64,000 nucleotides of DNA from Actibacterium mucosum KCTC 23349 (lineage in GTDB: Bacteria > Pseudomonadota > Alphaproteobacteria > Rhodobacterales > Rhodobacteraceae), in NCBI RefSeq assembly GCF_000647975.1, contig NZ_JFKE01000010.1, forward strand, positions 34,000 to 97,999, read 5' to 3'. Every line of letters starts with the position of its first letter. Positions within the stretch are counted from its first letter, which is position 1. Shown piece by piece: positions 27,693 through 37,328 of this stretch. A program made the position numbers and the translations under genes. Below the pieces are notes generated by a model. That model was not told the origin of the DNA. It saw nothing but the letters and a program-made list of their open reading frames with translations, and did not search any database.

Positions 27693-28634
27693 TCAAGATG
27701 GGGATTTACCTGCGGCTGGCAAGAGGGTTGCGGCCTGCAACGCGGGCAACAGGCGCGACCAGCGCGGCGATTGCGCGCTGCGCTGGCAGTTTTTCAGCGC
27801 GTTGAATGGCAATTTACCCGACAGGAAGGCGCGGTAAAGCGGGAACATGCCGGGGCGCAGATACGGGCTCCAATGACATATCTTGCGGCGCGAGGGCGCA
27901 ACACGGTGGCCCAGATCACCCAGCGCCGCCAGCGTCTGGGGATGGTCGATCTGCAACGTAGCAAGGTTGGGCGGCGTGCCACGCGTGGCGTGGGTCAGGG
28001 TGCGGTCGGGCCCGTGGCTGAGGCCGACCAGCCCTTCGAAGAGGAAATCAAACAGGTCGTTTTCCCGGCTGGTGATGGCCAGAACCTGCGCCGTCTGCCC
28101 GGCCGGGCTGTTCATGGCCGCACAGGCCGTGCGCGACAATTCGGCCGGGGCCATCAGGACCATGCGATCGATACTGTGGGCGGGTAGGGCGCGCAGCGCG
28201 GCCAGAGCGACCCGTGCGCCCAACGAATGGGCGAAGAAGTGAATGGGGCGGTGTGGGGCCATCTCTTGCAACAGAATACAAAGATCAGCAAGCGCCACAC
28301 CGGCGTTCTGGGCCGTATCGTAAGCGCGCCAGATGTCTCCATCTGCCTGCCAGCCAAATGCCAGCGCCACACCTTCGCCCGGTTTCCCGGTAAAACCAAG
28401 GTGGCGGGGCCACGAAATAGCCTTGCGGTCCCGGCTTTCGGGGGCGGGAGACAGGATATGGTTGTGCGGGTTTCGGCCTTTGCGGCGGGGCGAGAACTTG
28501 AACCCGTGCACCATGATGACGATGGGGGTATGACGGGGCGAGTCCGCGATGGCCCGGTGCAGCAGCGGCTCTGGCGCTACTCCGGTCGGTGAAACAATTG
28601 ATGTGCCCACGGCGTTGATCTTGACGAGGGGCAT
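27693..28634 (-). CDS. Alpha/beta hydrolase
   Basis: 313 residues. The oxyanion HGF segment (IVIMVHGFKF) near residue 42 and nucleophile elbow AHSLGA near 135-140 identify an alpha/beta-hydrolase fold; a later acid and His (GHRVAP region) complete the likely triad. No signal peptide, so probably cytosolic esterase or lipase. Substrate unknown. It is divergent from metZ; the 239 bp between them hold the metZ leader. Confidence 0.82.
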   Translation of the reverse strand: MPLVKINAVGTSIVSPTGVAPEPLLHRAIADSPRHTPIVIMVHGFKFSPRRKGRNPHNHILSPAPESRDRKAISWPRHLGFTGKPGEGVALAFGWQADGDIWRAYDTAQNAGVALADLCILLQEMAPHRPIHFFAHSLGARVALAALRALPAHSIDRMVLMAPAELSRTACAAMNSPAGQTAQVLAITSRENDLFDFLFEGLVGLSHGPDRTLTHATRGTPPNLATLQIDHPQTLAALGDLGHRVAPSRRKICHWSPYLRPGMFPLYRAFLSGKLPFNALKNCQRSAQSPRWSRLLPALQAATLLPAAGKSPS

Positions 28635-28723
28635 CCGGCAGCTCCCACAACATCTTGTGGTTTGCCACTAACGGGCTACTGCGACAGGCCCGTGAACCCT
28701 TGGTGACAGAAGCATGACGTGGC

Positions 28724-28752
28724 TTGACGGCACCATGGCCCCGGGGTATCTG
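28724..28752 (+). promoter_or_regulatory. Promoter of the metZ riboswitch leader
   Basis: TTGACG (28724-28729) and TATCTG (28747-28752) are separated by exactly 17 bases. The predicted transcription start, around 28759, coincides with the first base-paired element of the SAM-II aptamer, as expected for a leader whose transcript begins with the riboswitch. Confidence 0.65.
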
Positions 28753-28756
28753 CAGA

Positions 28757-28810
28757 ACCGTGGCGATTTGTTACCGGATTGCGGGCCACGTTAAATATGC
28801 CGCTAAAAGG
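28757..28810 (+). promoter_or_regulatory. SAM-II riboswitch (SAM-alpha)
   Basis: The conserved aptamer elements are present in order: CGTGG (28759-28763), GATTTG (28765-28770), CCGG (28774-28777), CCACG (28786-28790) pairing with the first element, then TTAAA and GCTAAA (28802-28807), the downstream strand of the pseudoknot. SAM-II binds S-adenosylmethionine and switches off methionine synthesis genes in alphaproteobacteria; metZ is the classical target. An AAGG Shine-Dalgarno-like sequence touches the aptamer's 3-prime edge. Confidence 0.92.
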
Positions 28811-28827
28811 TCAGGGATGCATGACAC

Positions 28828-28856
28828 CCCCGCCTTCACCGGTGCGGGGTTTTTTT
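28828..28856 (+). terminator. Intrinsic terminator in the metZ leader
   Basis: CCCCGC (28828-28833) pairs with GCGGGG (28844-28849) and is followed by seven T residues (28850-28856). It lies between the SAM-II aptamer and the metZ start, so transcription attenuation is likely, either directly through the riboswitch or through translation of an in-frame leader (ATG at 28817). Confidence 0.75.
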
Positions 28857-28873
28857 GTGCGAAAGGACGCGCG

Positions 28874-30052
28874 ATGGCTGAGTGGAAAAATCGGACGAAA
28901 CAGGTGCATGGCGGCACACGCCGCAGCCAGTATGGCGAAGTGTCCGAGGCAATGTTTCTGACCCAGGGCTTTGTCTATGACACTGCCGAACAGGCCGAGG
29001 CACGGTTTGTCGAGCTGGGCGAGGACGAGTTTATCTATGCCCGCTATGGCAACCCGACCGTGCGCATGTTCGAGGAACGTCTGGCCGCCATCGAGGGGGC
29101 CGAGGATTGCTTTGCCACGGCTTCGGGCATGGCGGCGGTGAACGCGGCGCTGACCTCGGCGTTGAAGGCGGGCGATCACGTGGTGTCGTCGCGGGCACTG
29201 TTTGGGTCGTGCCTGTTCATCCTGGAAACCATCCTGCCGCGCTTTGGGGTTGAGGTGACATTTGTCGATGGCACCGATCTGGACGCATGGCGCGCGGCGC
29301 TGCGCCCCGACACCAAGGCGGTGTTCCTGGAAACCATGTCGAACCCGACGCTGGAGGTCATCGACGTGAAAGGCGTGTGTGACCTGGCGCATGAGGTTGG
29401 CGCGCTGGTTATTGCCGACAATGTCTTTGCGACGCCGGTGTTCTCGCGCGCGTTGGAACTGGGTGTTGACGTCGTTGTCTATTCAACCACCAAACATGTG
29501 GACGGTCAGGGCCGCTGTCTGGGTGGAGCGGTTCTGGGCACAAAGGACTTCATTCGTGGCACGTTGGAGCCGTATCTGAAGCATACAGGCGGCGCGATGA
29601 GCCCGTTCAACGCCTGGGTGATGCTGAAAGGTCTGGAAACACTGGACCTGCGCGTTCGCGCACAGGCCGAGACCGCCCAGAAGATCGCCGAGGCGCTGGA
29701 CGGCCACGACAAGATTGCCAAGGTCCGCTACCCGGGTCTGTCAGCCCACGCACAGCACGCGATTGCGGCTGAACAGATGGGCTCGGGCGGTACCGTGGTG
29801 TCGATCGAAGTGACCGGTGGCAAAGATGGCGCGTTCCGCTTTCTCAACGCCTTGGAACTGGTGACCATTTCCAACAATCTGGGCGATGCCAAAAGCCTTG
29901 TGACCCATCCGGCAACCACCACGCATCAGCGTCTGACGGACGAGCAGAAAGATACCCTGGGCATTGCGCCGGGCCTTCTGCGGATCAGCATGGGGTTAGA
30001 AGACAGCGATGACATCCTGGCCGATTTGTTACAGGCCCTGAACGCGATTTGA
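28874..30052 (+). CDS. metZ: O-succinylhomoserine sulfhydrylase
   Basis: PLP enzyme of the Cys/Met metabolism family making homocysteine from an activated homoserine and sulfide. 392 residues. The N terminus carries VHGGTRRSQYGE, and the PLP-binding lysine is in YSTTKHVDGQGR. The ATG at 28874 has GAAAGGA at 28861-28867 and matches the family N terminus. The frame is open upstream through the terminator hairpin to an ATG at 28817. Control by SAM-II supports a methionine-pathway role. Cystathionine gamma-synthase is a less likely alternative. Confidence 0.94.
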   Translation: MAEWKNRTKQVHGGTRRSQYGEVSEAMFLTQGFVYDTAEQAEARFVELGEDEFIYARYGNPTVRMFEERLAAIEGAEDCFATASGMAAVNAALTSALKAGDHVVSSRALFGSCLFILETILPRFGVEVTFVDGTDLDAWRAALRPDTKAVFLETMSNPTLEVIDVKGVCDLAHEVGALVIADNVFATPVFSRALELGVDVVVYSTTKHVDGQGRCLGGAVLGTKDFIRGTLEPYLKHTGGAMSPFNAWVMLKGLETLDLRVRAQAETAQKIAEALDGHDKIAKVRYPGLSAHAQHAIAAEQMGSGGTVVSIEVTGGKDGAFRFLNALELVTISNNLGDAKSLVTHPATTTHQRLTDEQKDTLGIAPGLLRISMGLEDSDDILADLLQALNAI

Positions 30053-30146
30053 CCCAATGTCAGCGCCTATATTGGGCGCAGGAATTGGACTTGTGCCTGA
30101 AAGCGCCTAGATTGTGTGAACGATTGGGCCAATGAGGGAGGCGCCA

Positions 30147-31247
30147 GTGACCGTTCAGAAACCGGCCAAGGGAAAAGAAGACCTTGACGATATGCGTGCC
30201 GCATTGGCGCGTCTGCGGGACTGGGCGGCGCATGCCTCGCCTGAAGAACTGGCAGCCGTGGATCCAGCCGTTTCGCGGTTGGTTCCCGGCAATGCGCTGG
30301 ATAATCGTCCGCCGATGCGCCGTGACTATCCGCAGGATTTTCAGGCCGACGCCGCCTATCGCGCCACGCTGCCTGATCTGCAGAACGGCCCCGAAAGCCT
30401 GATCCGCGGCGCCCGCAAGGCGTTGCAGCATGTGGGCATCTCCAATTTCCGCCTACCGATCCGCTATCACACCCGCGACAATGGTGACCTGACGCTAGAA
30501 ACCTCGGTCACCGGCACCGTCAGCCTGGATGCCGACCGCAAGGGCATCAATATGAGCCGCATCATGCGCAGCTTTTACGCGCATTCCGAACGCGCCTTCA
30601 GCTTCGAGGTGATCTCGACCGCGCTGGATGATTATCAGCGCGATCTGGACAGTTTCGATGCCCGCATCATGATGCGCTTTTCGTTTCCCGTGCGCCGGCC
30701 ATCGCTGCGCTCGGGCCTGTCGGGGTTTCAGTATTACGACATCGCGCTGGAACTCAGCGAGCATGCCGGCCAGCGCCGCAAGATCATGCATCTGGATTAT
30801 GTCTATTCCTCGACCTGCCCCTGCTCGCTGGAGCTTAGCGAACATGCGCGGGCCGAACGCGGGCAGCTTGCCACGCCGCATTCGCAGCGCTCGGTCGCGC
30901 GTATTTCGGTGGCGATGAAGGACGATGCCTGCCGCATGTGGTTCGAAGACCTGATCGACATCTGCCGCGCCGCCGTGCCCACCGAAACCCAGGTGATGGT
31001 CAAGCGCGAGGACGAACAGGCCTTTGCCGAGCTGAACGCCGCCAACCCGATCTTTGTCGAAGACGCGGTGCGGCTGTTTGCCGAAGGTCTGGCAGCCGAT
31101 GACCGGATCGGCGATTTCCGCGTGGTGGCCAGCCATCAGGAAAGCCTGCACAGCCACGATGCCGTGTCTGTTGTTGTCGAAGGCGACACGTTTGCCCAGC
31201 AAAGCCTCGATCCACAGCTTTTCGCCTCGCTCATCCACCACGGCTGA
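30147..31247 (+). CDS. folE2: GTP cyclohydrolase FolE2 (type IB)
   Basis: Converts GTP to dihydroneopterin triphosphate, first step of folate and related pterin pathways; FolE2 is the metal-flexible form not homologous in fold detail to FolE. 366 residues from the GTG at 30147, which has AGGGAGG at a good distance; an in-frame ATG at 30132 would place that Shine-Dalgarno inside the gene. The metal/active-site signature is STCPCSLELSEH. A TTGGAC-N17-TAGATT promoter-like pair lies at 30085-30113. It is unlinked to folB-folP, which are 14 kb away. Confidence 0.95.
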   Translation: MTVQKPAKGKEDLDDMRAALARLRDWAAHASPEELAAVDPAVSRLVPGNALDNRPPMRRDYPQDFQADAAYRATLPDLQNGPESLIRGARKALQHVGISNFRLPIRYHTRDNGDLTLETSVTGTVSLDADRKGINMSRIMRSFYAHSERAFSFEVISTALDDYQRDLDSFDARIMMRFSFPVRRPSLRSGLSGFQYYDIALELSEHAGQRRKIMHLDYVYSSTCPCSLELSEHARAERGQLATPHSQRSVARISVAMKDDACRMWFEDLIDICRAAVPTETQVMVKREDEQAFAELNAANPIFVEDAVRLFAEGLAADDRIGDFRVVASHQESLHSHDAVSVVVEGDTFAQQSLDPQLFASLIHHG

Positions 31248-31276
31248 TCACGCCCGGCTTGACACCGCCCGGCGCA

Positions 31277-32743
31277 ATGGCCAAGCCTGCGCCCATGATT
31301 GATCTGCGTCCGGTGGGATATGTAATTGGCCTGTTGGTGGCCGTGCTGGGTAGCACGATGTTGATTCCGCTGGCGGTGGACCTGTGGACGGGCAACGACA
31401 ACTGGTTCGTATTCCTGGAAGGGGCGATCCTGACGGTTCTGACCGGTGCCCTGCTGGCGATGTCCAGCGTCAGCGGCATGTCGGGGCGGCTGACCCTGCA
31501 ACAGACCTTTTTGATGACCACCGGCGTGTGGCTGGTTCTGCCGATCTTTGGCGCGCTGCCGTTTTACATCGGCGGCCCCGAGATGCGCGCGGTGGATGCG
31601 TTTTTCGAGGCGATGTCGGGCCTGACCACCACCGGGTCAACGGTGATCGTGGGGCTGGACGACATGCAGCCGGGTGTTCTGGTCTGGCGGTCGATGCTGC
31701 AATGGTTTGGCGGCGTGGGAATCATCGTTGTGGCGATGGTGTTTCTGCCCGAACTGCGTGTGGGCGGCATGCAGATCTTCCGATCCGAAAGCTTTGACAC
31801 CGGGGGCAAGGTGCTGCCCCGCGCGGCCCAGATCGCGGCGCGGATCATCGTGATCTATGTGGGCCTGACCGCCGTTTGCCACGTCTGTTACGTGCTGGTG
31901 GGGATGTCACCCTTTGACGCCTTCAACCACGCGATGACCACGGTGGCGACCGGCGGGTTCTCCACCACCGATGCCTCATTCGGCGCTTTCCCCGGCGCGG
32001 CCGAGATCGTGGCAACGGTCTTTATGATCCTGGCCAGCCTGCCTTTTGTACGCTACGTCCAAATCCTTGCCGGACAACCCGGTGCGATCTTGCATGACAG
32101 TCAGGTGCGGGCGTTCCTTGTGACCTTCGTGATCATTGTCGTGATGTTGGTCGCCTTCAACTTGGTGGCCAATGGCGCCAGCTTTGGCATCGCACTCAGG
32201 CAAGTGTTGTTCAACGGCGCGTCCATCCTGACCGGGACAGGCTATGCCAGTACCGATTATCAGCTGTGGGGCGCATTCCCGGTGACGGTGTTCTTCCTTA
32301 TCGGATTGATCGGGGGCTGCGCCGGGTCGACCTGTTGTTCGATCAAGGTGTTCCGGTTTCAGCTGCTCTTTGCCTCGGTCCGGGCGCAGTTGCAGCGCAT
32401 CCATTCGCCCCATGGCGTGTTCACCCCGCATTACGAGGGCCGCCGCGTGTCCGATGACGTGCTGTCATCGGTGATGGCGTTTTTCCTGATGTTCGTGGTG
32501 TCGCTGGGGGTGCTGGCGGTGGCGCTGTCGATGACGGGGCTGGACTTTGTCACCTCGATCTCGGGCGCGGCCACGGCGCTGGCCAATATCGGGCCGGGCC
32601 TTGGCGATACCATTGGCCCGGCAGGCAGTTTTGCGCCGCTCAACGACACGGCAAAGTGGCTTTTGTCGGCCGCCATGCTCATTGGCCGGTTGGAACTGCT
32701 TGCGGTCTACGCCTTGTTAACCGTCAGCTTCTGGCGCGGCTGA
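31277..32743 (+). CDS. trkH: TrkH-family potassium uptake protein
   Basis: Channel-like membrane subunit of the Trk potassium uptake system; a TrkA NAD-binding partner is not in this window. 488 residues with about ten helices. The four pore-loop selectivity segments are visible: TTTGST, TVATGGF, LTGTGYAS and, less clearly, the final ANIGPGLG loop. Starts at 31277 and 31295 are both possible and neither has a clear Shine-Dalgarno. It is separated by only three bases from the convergent next gene. Confidence 0.92.
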   Translation: MAKPAPMIDLRPVGYVIGLLVAVLGSTMLIPLAVDLWTGNDNWFVFLEGAILTVLTGALLAMSSVSGMSGRLTLQQTFLMTTGVWLVLPIFGALPFYIGGPEMRAVDAFFEAMSGLTTTGSTVIVGLDDMQPGVLVWRSMLQWFGGVGIIVVAMVFLPELRVGGMQIFRSESFDTGGKVLPRAAQIAARIIVIYVGLTAVCHVCYVLVGMSPFDAFNHAMTTVATGGFSTTDASFGAFPGAAEIVATVFMILASLPFVRYVQILAGQPGAILHDSQVRAFLVTFVIIVVMLVAFNLVANGASFGIALRQVLFNGASILTGTGYASTDYQLWGAFPVTVFFLIGLIGGCAGSTCCSIKVFRFQLLFASVRAQLQRIHSPHGVFTPHYEGRRVSDDVLSSVMAFFLMFVVSLGVLAVALSMTGLDFVTSISGAATALANIGPGLGDTIGPAGSFAPLNDTAKWLLSAAMLIGRLELLAVYALLTVSFWRG

Positions 32744-32746
32744 ACC

Positions 32747-34456
32747 TCAGTTCCAGCAAGACACCCGAACGGTCATGTCCGCCGCCAGCGCCGTCAATTC
32801 AACCGGATGCAAGGCGCCCGCGCCGTCCGCTGCGGCAAACGTCACACCATTTTCCGACAGGAAACCGGCGATGGTCGGCACGTTTGAGGCAAAACTGACA
32901 TCGCCGGGCAATTGCCGCGCGCCCTGGGTCGCCGGCATCAACAGGCCCAAAACGGCGCCCGAGACGTCCAGAACCGGCCCGCCGGCATCGCCGGGCAGCG
33001 CCGCCAGTTCCAGGCGGTTGATGCTGTCTTCACCCGCCAAGCCCTTGACGTCCGCCAGGCGGCCATAGGTCACCACCGGCTCGTCCAACACGTCCTCGTA
33101 CGAGAAACCCGCAACGGCAACTTCGGATTTCAGGCGCGGTGTCGCCGACAAAAAGGCCGCATGGCTAAGCGGTGCCAACCCGTTGCGCGGCGACAACAGG
33201 GCAAGGCCCAGTGCATCATTGCGGGCCACGATGTCGGCCTCTTCCTCTTCTCCGATGGTCACGCGCGCGCATTGCGAAAGAACATCCGTTGTGGTCAGGA
33301 CCGACCCGGTTGCATCCACAAAAAAGCCGCTGCGTGACAGCTCGGGGCGGCGGATATCCAGGCCGGACAACAGGTCCAGGCCCTGAACCGCGTTCGGGTC
33401 GCCCAGTGTCTCATCCAGGGCGATATCTCCATAGGGCGCAAAGCTTTCGCGCATAATCTGCACGGTTTTCTGCATCAGTTTCTCGTCGCCCGGCTTCCAA
33501 ATCAGGGTGAAACCTTTGACAAAACCATCGTCCGTCGCAGCGTATGTATACGAGTTCAAAGACGGGCTTTGACCGGTGAGGGTAAAGCTGTTGCTTTTTC
33601 GTTCGCGCGCGCCATTCAGCGGCACAATCTCGAGTGTCTGCATGATGTCATACAGGCCAAACAGCGTGGCCTGATCGCCGCGCTGGCTGATCAGCAGCAC
33701 CCGAACACCGTCGTCGGTGGCGCTGTCGAAATGAACAAACGGCGCTTCGTAGCGGCTGAACTTGACAAGGCCGGTTGGCATGGTCACGCGGATGCCGGCC
33801 TCGGCCTCCTCTACTTCTGCAAGACCCAGCTTGGCGAATACGGCGCGGTAGTTTGCCATCAGTTCCTCGCGCTGGCGGGTGGTCAGAACACCCGTGGCTT
33901 CGTACCCCATTGCGGCCTGGTATTCGCGCATCGAACGCCGGGTGCCCGGGCCATAAGCGCCATCAATTGCAGCCTTGTAGAAGCCTTCCCATTGCAGCGC
34001 CTCCTGCAGCGCCATCTTCTCGTCACGCGTCATGCGGCCTTCGCTTTGACGTGCTTCGCGGGGGCTTTCGTCAGGCAGCGTCGTTTCAATGACCTGAGGT
34101 TGCGGTGTGGCTGCCGGGGCCGCCGCTGCGGCGCCCACGGGCCAGAACTGCTGCCGGAATGCCTGGCTGTCAGCGAGATAGCTGTCAGCCGGAATCAGCC
34201 CGCCCCGCACCAGCAGGCGCAATTCGGTGGCGGCTGCGTCGGGTGTGAACGGGCCGATTGCAACGACGTACCAACCTGTCCCGGCGCGAAATCCAGCGAC
34301 ATTGTCCATGGCGTTAGAATAGGCGCGGGCGCGCCCTTCGGCCTCTCGCAATGTTGGATGCGCTTCAACCTGGATCCACGTTGTGCCTTGCGCAAACGCA
34401 ATGCTTCCCAACAGCATTGCGCAAATGAATGACACTGCACCAATCACCTGTTTCAT
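32747..34456 (-). CDS. Secreted SPOR and peptidoglycan-binding protein with inactive trypsin-like domain
   Basis: 569 residues. Signal peptide 1-22 (cleavage after AFA). Residues ~24-105 resemble a SPOR domain (peptidoglycan binding), ~143-202 a PG_binding_1 domain, ~220-345 an unassigned beta-rich region, and ~375-540 a trypsin-fold domain. In the last, the usual TNxHV reads TTTDV, so the catalytic His is Asp391; Asp414 is kept in NDALG; and GNSGGP reads GDAGGP, so the nucleophile Ser is Ala491. It is therefore predicted to be proteolytically dead. Probably a periplasmic cell-wall-bound scaffold or binding protein. Two cysteines (396, 567) could form a disulfide. Confidence 0.85.
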   Translation of the reverse strand: MKQVIGAVSFICAMLLGSIAFAQGTTWIQVEAHPTLREAEGRARAYSNAMDNVAGFRAGTGWYVVAIGPFTPDAAATELRLLVRGGLIPADSYLADSQAFRQQFWPVGAAAAAPAATPQPQVIETTLPDESPREARQSEGRMTRDEKMALQEALQWEGFYKAAIDGAYGPGTRRSMREYQAAMGYEATGVLTTRQREELMANYRAVFAKLGLAEVEEAEAGIRVTMPTGLVKFSRYEAPFVHFDSATDDGVRVLLISQRGDQATLFGLYDIMQTLEIVPLNGARERKSNSFTLTGQSPSLNSYTYAATDDGFVKGFTLIWKPGDEKLMQKTVQIMRESFAPYGDIALDETLGDPNAVQGLDLLSGLDIRRPELSRSGFFVDATGSVLTTTDVLSQCARVTIGEEEEADIVARNDALGLALLSPRNGLAPLSHAAFLSATPRLKSEVAVAGFSYEDVLDEPVVTYGRLADVKGLAGEDSINRLELAALPGDAGGPVLDVSGAVLGLLMPATQGARQLPGDVSFASNVPTIAGFLSENGVTFAAADGAGALHPVELTALAADMTVRVSCWN

Positions 34457-34599
34457 TCGATGTTCACCTTAATGATACATATTTGCCCGTTTTGCCGACC
34501 CTAAGCCGACAGCGGTTGTTTTGCACCATGGTAAATGCTGTTTTGGGGGGCGATTGGTTGCAAAGTGATGCACAGAGGCGTCATGAATCCGGGGGGATG

Positions 34600-36738
34600 T
34601 CAGGCCGCATCCGAGTGTTTCGTTGCCGGCGCAACCAGACCGTGTTCTGCGATCTTGTCCATCAATTCGGCGCGTCGCAACGGTTTTGACAAAAAGTCAT
34701 CCATGCCCGCCGCGATACATGCCGCGCGATCGCTGTCCATGGCATTCGCGGTAAGCGCGATAATCAGGACATTCCTGCCGGTCGACGTTTTGCGAATTGC
34801 CTCTGTGGCGGACAGGCCGTCCATGCGCGGCATCGAGAGATCCATCAGGATAATGTCCGGATCAATTTCGGCGGCTTTTTCAACGGCTTCGACCCCGTCA
34901 TGCGCCAGAGTGATTTGCGCCTTCGTGGCGCGCAGGAAGCTGCTGACAACGAGGCGATTGGTCCTGTTGTCGTCCGCAACCAAGATCTTGAGCTTGGACA
35001 GGTCCGGCAATTTGGACTTTGACGCTGCATTTTCCGCAGGCCGGTTGGCGCCGTGTTGCAAAGCAAGATCGCATGCTTTGTGCAATTCGCGGCGGGTCAC
35101 AGGGTCAAGCAGCCAGGTGACAATCGTCGCCTGACCGCTTGGTGCTACTTCGTCAAATTCTCGGCGATTGTAACCAATGATCGGCAGGCGCGGTCCCGCA
35201 TGTTCAGCCAGCGCTTTACGCACCGGTTTGGACAACAAGGGATCAGCCTGCAGAACAAGGTCCGGCGTTTCCGGTTTGGTGATCATTTTGGACTGATCTG
35301 TCAGGATCGTAACTTCTGCGCGGTACATCCGCAGGACGCGCGCAATGATGGTGGCACGTTGCACGTTGCTGTCCAGCAGCCAGATCTGGGGTGTTTTGCC
35401 GTTGCATCGCAAAGGCGGCAGTGACGTCGTCGGCGTTTCACGATCAACAAGGCGCAGCGGCAGCGACAACCGAAAGCGGCTGCCTTGGCCAACGGTTGAG
35501 GTCACCGAGACTTTGCCGCCCATCAGGTGGATCAGTTGCCGGGTGATCGCCAAGCCCAGACCGGTGCCACCGAACTTCCGAGTTTTGGCCCCGTCCACCT
35601 GCTCGAACGCCGAAAAAACGTTCTCCAGCTGTTCGGGCGGAATGCCGATACCGCTGTCTTCGACATCGATGTCAAGGTATCGTCCGTCGGTGCCCAAACG
35701 CACCAGAACATGGCCCTGCGATGTGAATTTGACGGCGTTCCCAACAAGGTTCAGCACGCATTGCCTTAGCCGCCCGGCGTCGCCAATCAGCAAATCGGGT
35801 GTGCCGGCGTTGATGTCGACATAGATTTCCACGCCCTTTGCATACGCCGCCGGTGCGCACAGACGCGCCACGTCCTCGACCGTGTCGAAAACCGAAAACG
35901 ATGTTCGGTCCAGCACCATTTTTCCCGCTTCGATCTTCGAAAAATCGAGAATATCGTTGATGATCATCAACAGGGCTTCGCCCGAGCGTGAAATGGTCTG
36001 AATGTAAGAGCTTTGTTCCCGGTCCAGCCGCGTATGCTCCAACATGTCGACCATGCCGATGATGCCGTTCATTGGCGTCCGGATCTCGTGGCTCATCTTG
36101 GCAAGGAAATCGGATTTTGCGTGGTTGGCGGCCTCTGCCTCGACCCGCGCGGATTGAAATCGATCGATCAGTTTGCGCAAGGGGCGACCAATCACAACGC
36201 TGAACGATACGAAATTGCTGGCCACGGCGATCAGAAGACCGCCAGCAAGCAACAGAAAGGTCAATTCGCGCTGTTTTTGGCGTGTCTCGAATATTTCCCG
36301 GAAGGAATAGTTGACCACGAGGTTCACATCGGGAACGCCCCAGATTTCGAATTCGAGCGTTTCGTGAAAGGTCTGGCCGGTGCAGCCGATACCCTCGGGG
36401 ACGATGCGCAGTTCTTCCCCGGTTTCCGCATTGTTCAGAACCGCGCATCGCACGGACTGATCCGAAAGCAAGGTCAGCATCAATTCCTTGACCGCGATGT
36501 TCTTCCAGTCGGCCTCGTCGTCGAACTGATCCCCCCATCTTTCGATCCCCGCGCCGACACGCGCGGTTGCGTTCCCAACCCTCAGGGCCATTTGTTCCTG
36601 GCTGGCGCGCGTGATCTGCTCTGTCACCCACAGCAGGCCAGCAGCCGCCAGAACCAAGAACGTTGGCACCAAAATCGCCGACAGCTTCAGGTACAGCCCG
36701 AAAATGCCGCGGCGACCGGGATTGGTGAAGTCCGTCAT
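34600..36738 (-). CDS. Hybrid sensor histidine kinase with a degenerate and an active receiver domain
   Basis: 712 residues. Transmembrane helices at about 16-38 and 160-182 enclose a periplasmic sensor domain (about 40-155) with two Cys. The HisKA phosphoacceptor is His217 in SHEIRTP, and the HATPase domain has DSGIGIP and GGTGLGLAI. Residues ~450-560 look like a receiver fold, but the phosphoacceptor position reads LVLQAD (Gln497 where Asp is expected). The C-terminal receiver is intact (DD at 589-590, Asp633, Lys685). The ATG at 36738 is preferred. Its gene follows a small secreted protein gene by 4 bases. No cognate Hpt or regulator is adjacent. Confidence 0.93.
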   Translation of the reverse strand: MTDFTNPGRRGIFGLYLKLSAILVPTFLVLAAAGLLWVTEQITRASQEQMALRVGNATARVGAGIERWGDQFDDEADWKNIAVKELMLTLLSDQSVRCAVLNNAETGEELRIVPEGIGCTGQTFHETLEFEIWGVPDVNLVVNYSFREIFETRQKQRELTFLLLAGGLLIAVASNFVSFSVVIGRPLRKLIDRFQSARVEAEAANHAKSDFLAKMSHEIRTPMNGIIGMVDMLEHTRLDREQSSYIQTISRSGEALLMIINDILDFSKIEAGKMVLDRTSFSVFDTVEDVARLCAPAAYAKGVEIYVDINAGTPDLLIGDAGRLRQCVLNLVGNAVKFTSQGHVLVRLGTDGRYLDIDVEDSGIGIPPEQLENVFSAFEQVDGAKTRKFGGTGLGLAITRQLIHLMGGKVSVTSTVGQGSRFRLSLPLRLVDRETPTTSLPPLRCNGKTPQIWLLDSNVQRATIIARVLRMYRAEVTILTDQSKMITKPETPDLVLQADPLLSKPVRKALAEHAGPRLPIIGYNRREFDEVAPSGQATIVTWLLDPVTRRELHKACDLALQHGANRPAENAASKSKLPDLSKLKILVADDNRTNRLVVSSFLRATKAQITLAHDGVEAVEKAAEIDPDIILMDLSMPRMDGLSATEAIRKTSTGRNVLIIALTANAMDSDRAACIAAGMDDFLSKPLRRAELMDKIAEHGLVAPATKHSDAA

Positions 36739-36742
36739 CACC

Positions 36743-37141
36743 TTATTTCAGGACTTTTGCTGCCCCGGATCGGATCAGCTTTTTCAGGGGATCGCGGTTG
36801 TCGATCTCTGTGCGCATGATCACGAAACGTTTGCCCTGCGGCGCAAGGTAGTAATCGACGGTCGACTCGCTGCCATCAGGGCGGCGCAAGTCCGAGCACA
36901 TCACATAGGTATCACCCAGCTGTACGATCATCGCGTGCGCTTCGATCGGAAAGTATTTTTCGACCGATCCGTCCACCAGGTTGATATCCAGCAGCGCACC
37001 GTCAACCATACGTCTTTCCAGGCCACGTTGCAGGTTAGACTGCAGACGTGTTTTCAGTTCGGTAGTGTCCATTGCCAGGCTGGGCCCGGGCAACAGGACG
37101 CCTGTGGCGATTGTCGCCAGAAGCAGGACCCTAATCATCAT
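36743..37141 (-). CDS. Small secreted protein encoded with the histidine kinase
   Basis: 132 residues with a signal peptide (cleavage near SLAMD, residue 23). The mature part is ~110 residues of mixed alpha/beta with one Cys and no recognised domain. AAAGGTGA precedes two adjacent ATGs (37141, 37138). It ends 4 bases before the kinase gene, so the pair is almost certainly co-transcribed, and a role as periplasmic ligand or accessory of the kinase sensor is a reasonable inference. Confidence 0.8.
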   Translation of the reverse strand: MMIRVLLLATIATGVLLPGPSLAMDTTELKTRLQSNLQRGLERRMVDGALLDINLVDGSVEKYFPIEAHAMIVQLGDTYVMCSDLRRPDGSESTVDYYLAPQGKRFVIMRTEIDNRDPLKKLIRSGAAKVLK

Positions 37142-37270
37142 GTCACCTTTGTTCTGAATCAGATGCGAACGAGTGTGGGGTGAATGTGGTTAATCGGGTG
37201 ATAATGGCCGCAAAGAAATCCGTCTCAACTTTTAGGCAGCCTTCGATTTGCGGTTCCGAACCCTGTCGAA

Positions 37271-37299
37271 TTGACGCCGTATGCCAGTTTGCCTATGCA
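37271..37299 (+). promoter_or_regulatory. Candidate promoter for glyQ
   Basis: TTGACG (37271-37276) and TATGCA (37294-37299) are separated by 17 bases and end 29 bases before the glyQ ATG. The same TTGACG plus 17-base spacing occurs at the metZ leader. No T-box or leader peptide is visible. Confidence 0.5.
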
Positions 37300-37328
37300 A
37301 GGCGCGAACCACGCAAAGGGTAGGGCAG

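Noticed and set aside
37142..37328. T-box or leader peptide before glyQ, and a CtrA box at 37190-37204
   Set aside because: No T-box motif or Gly-rich leader frame; the CtrA-like element reads TTAA-N7-ATAA, one mismatch and no trailing C.
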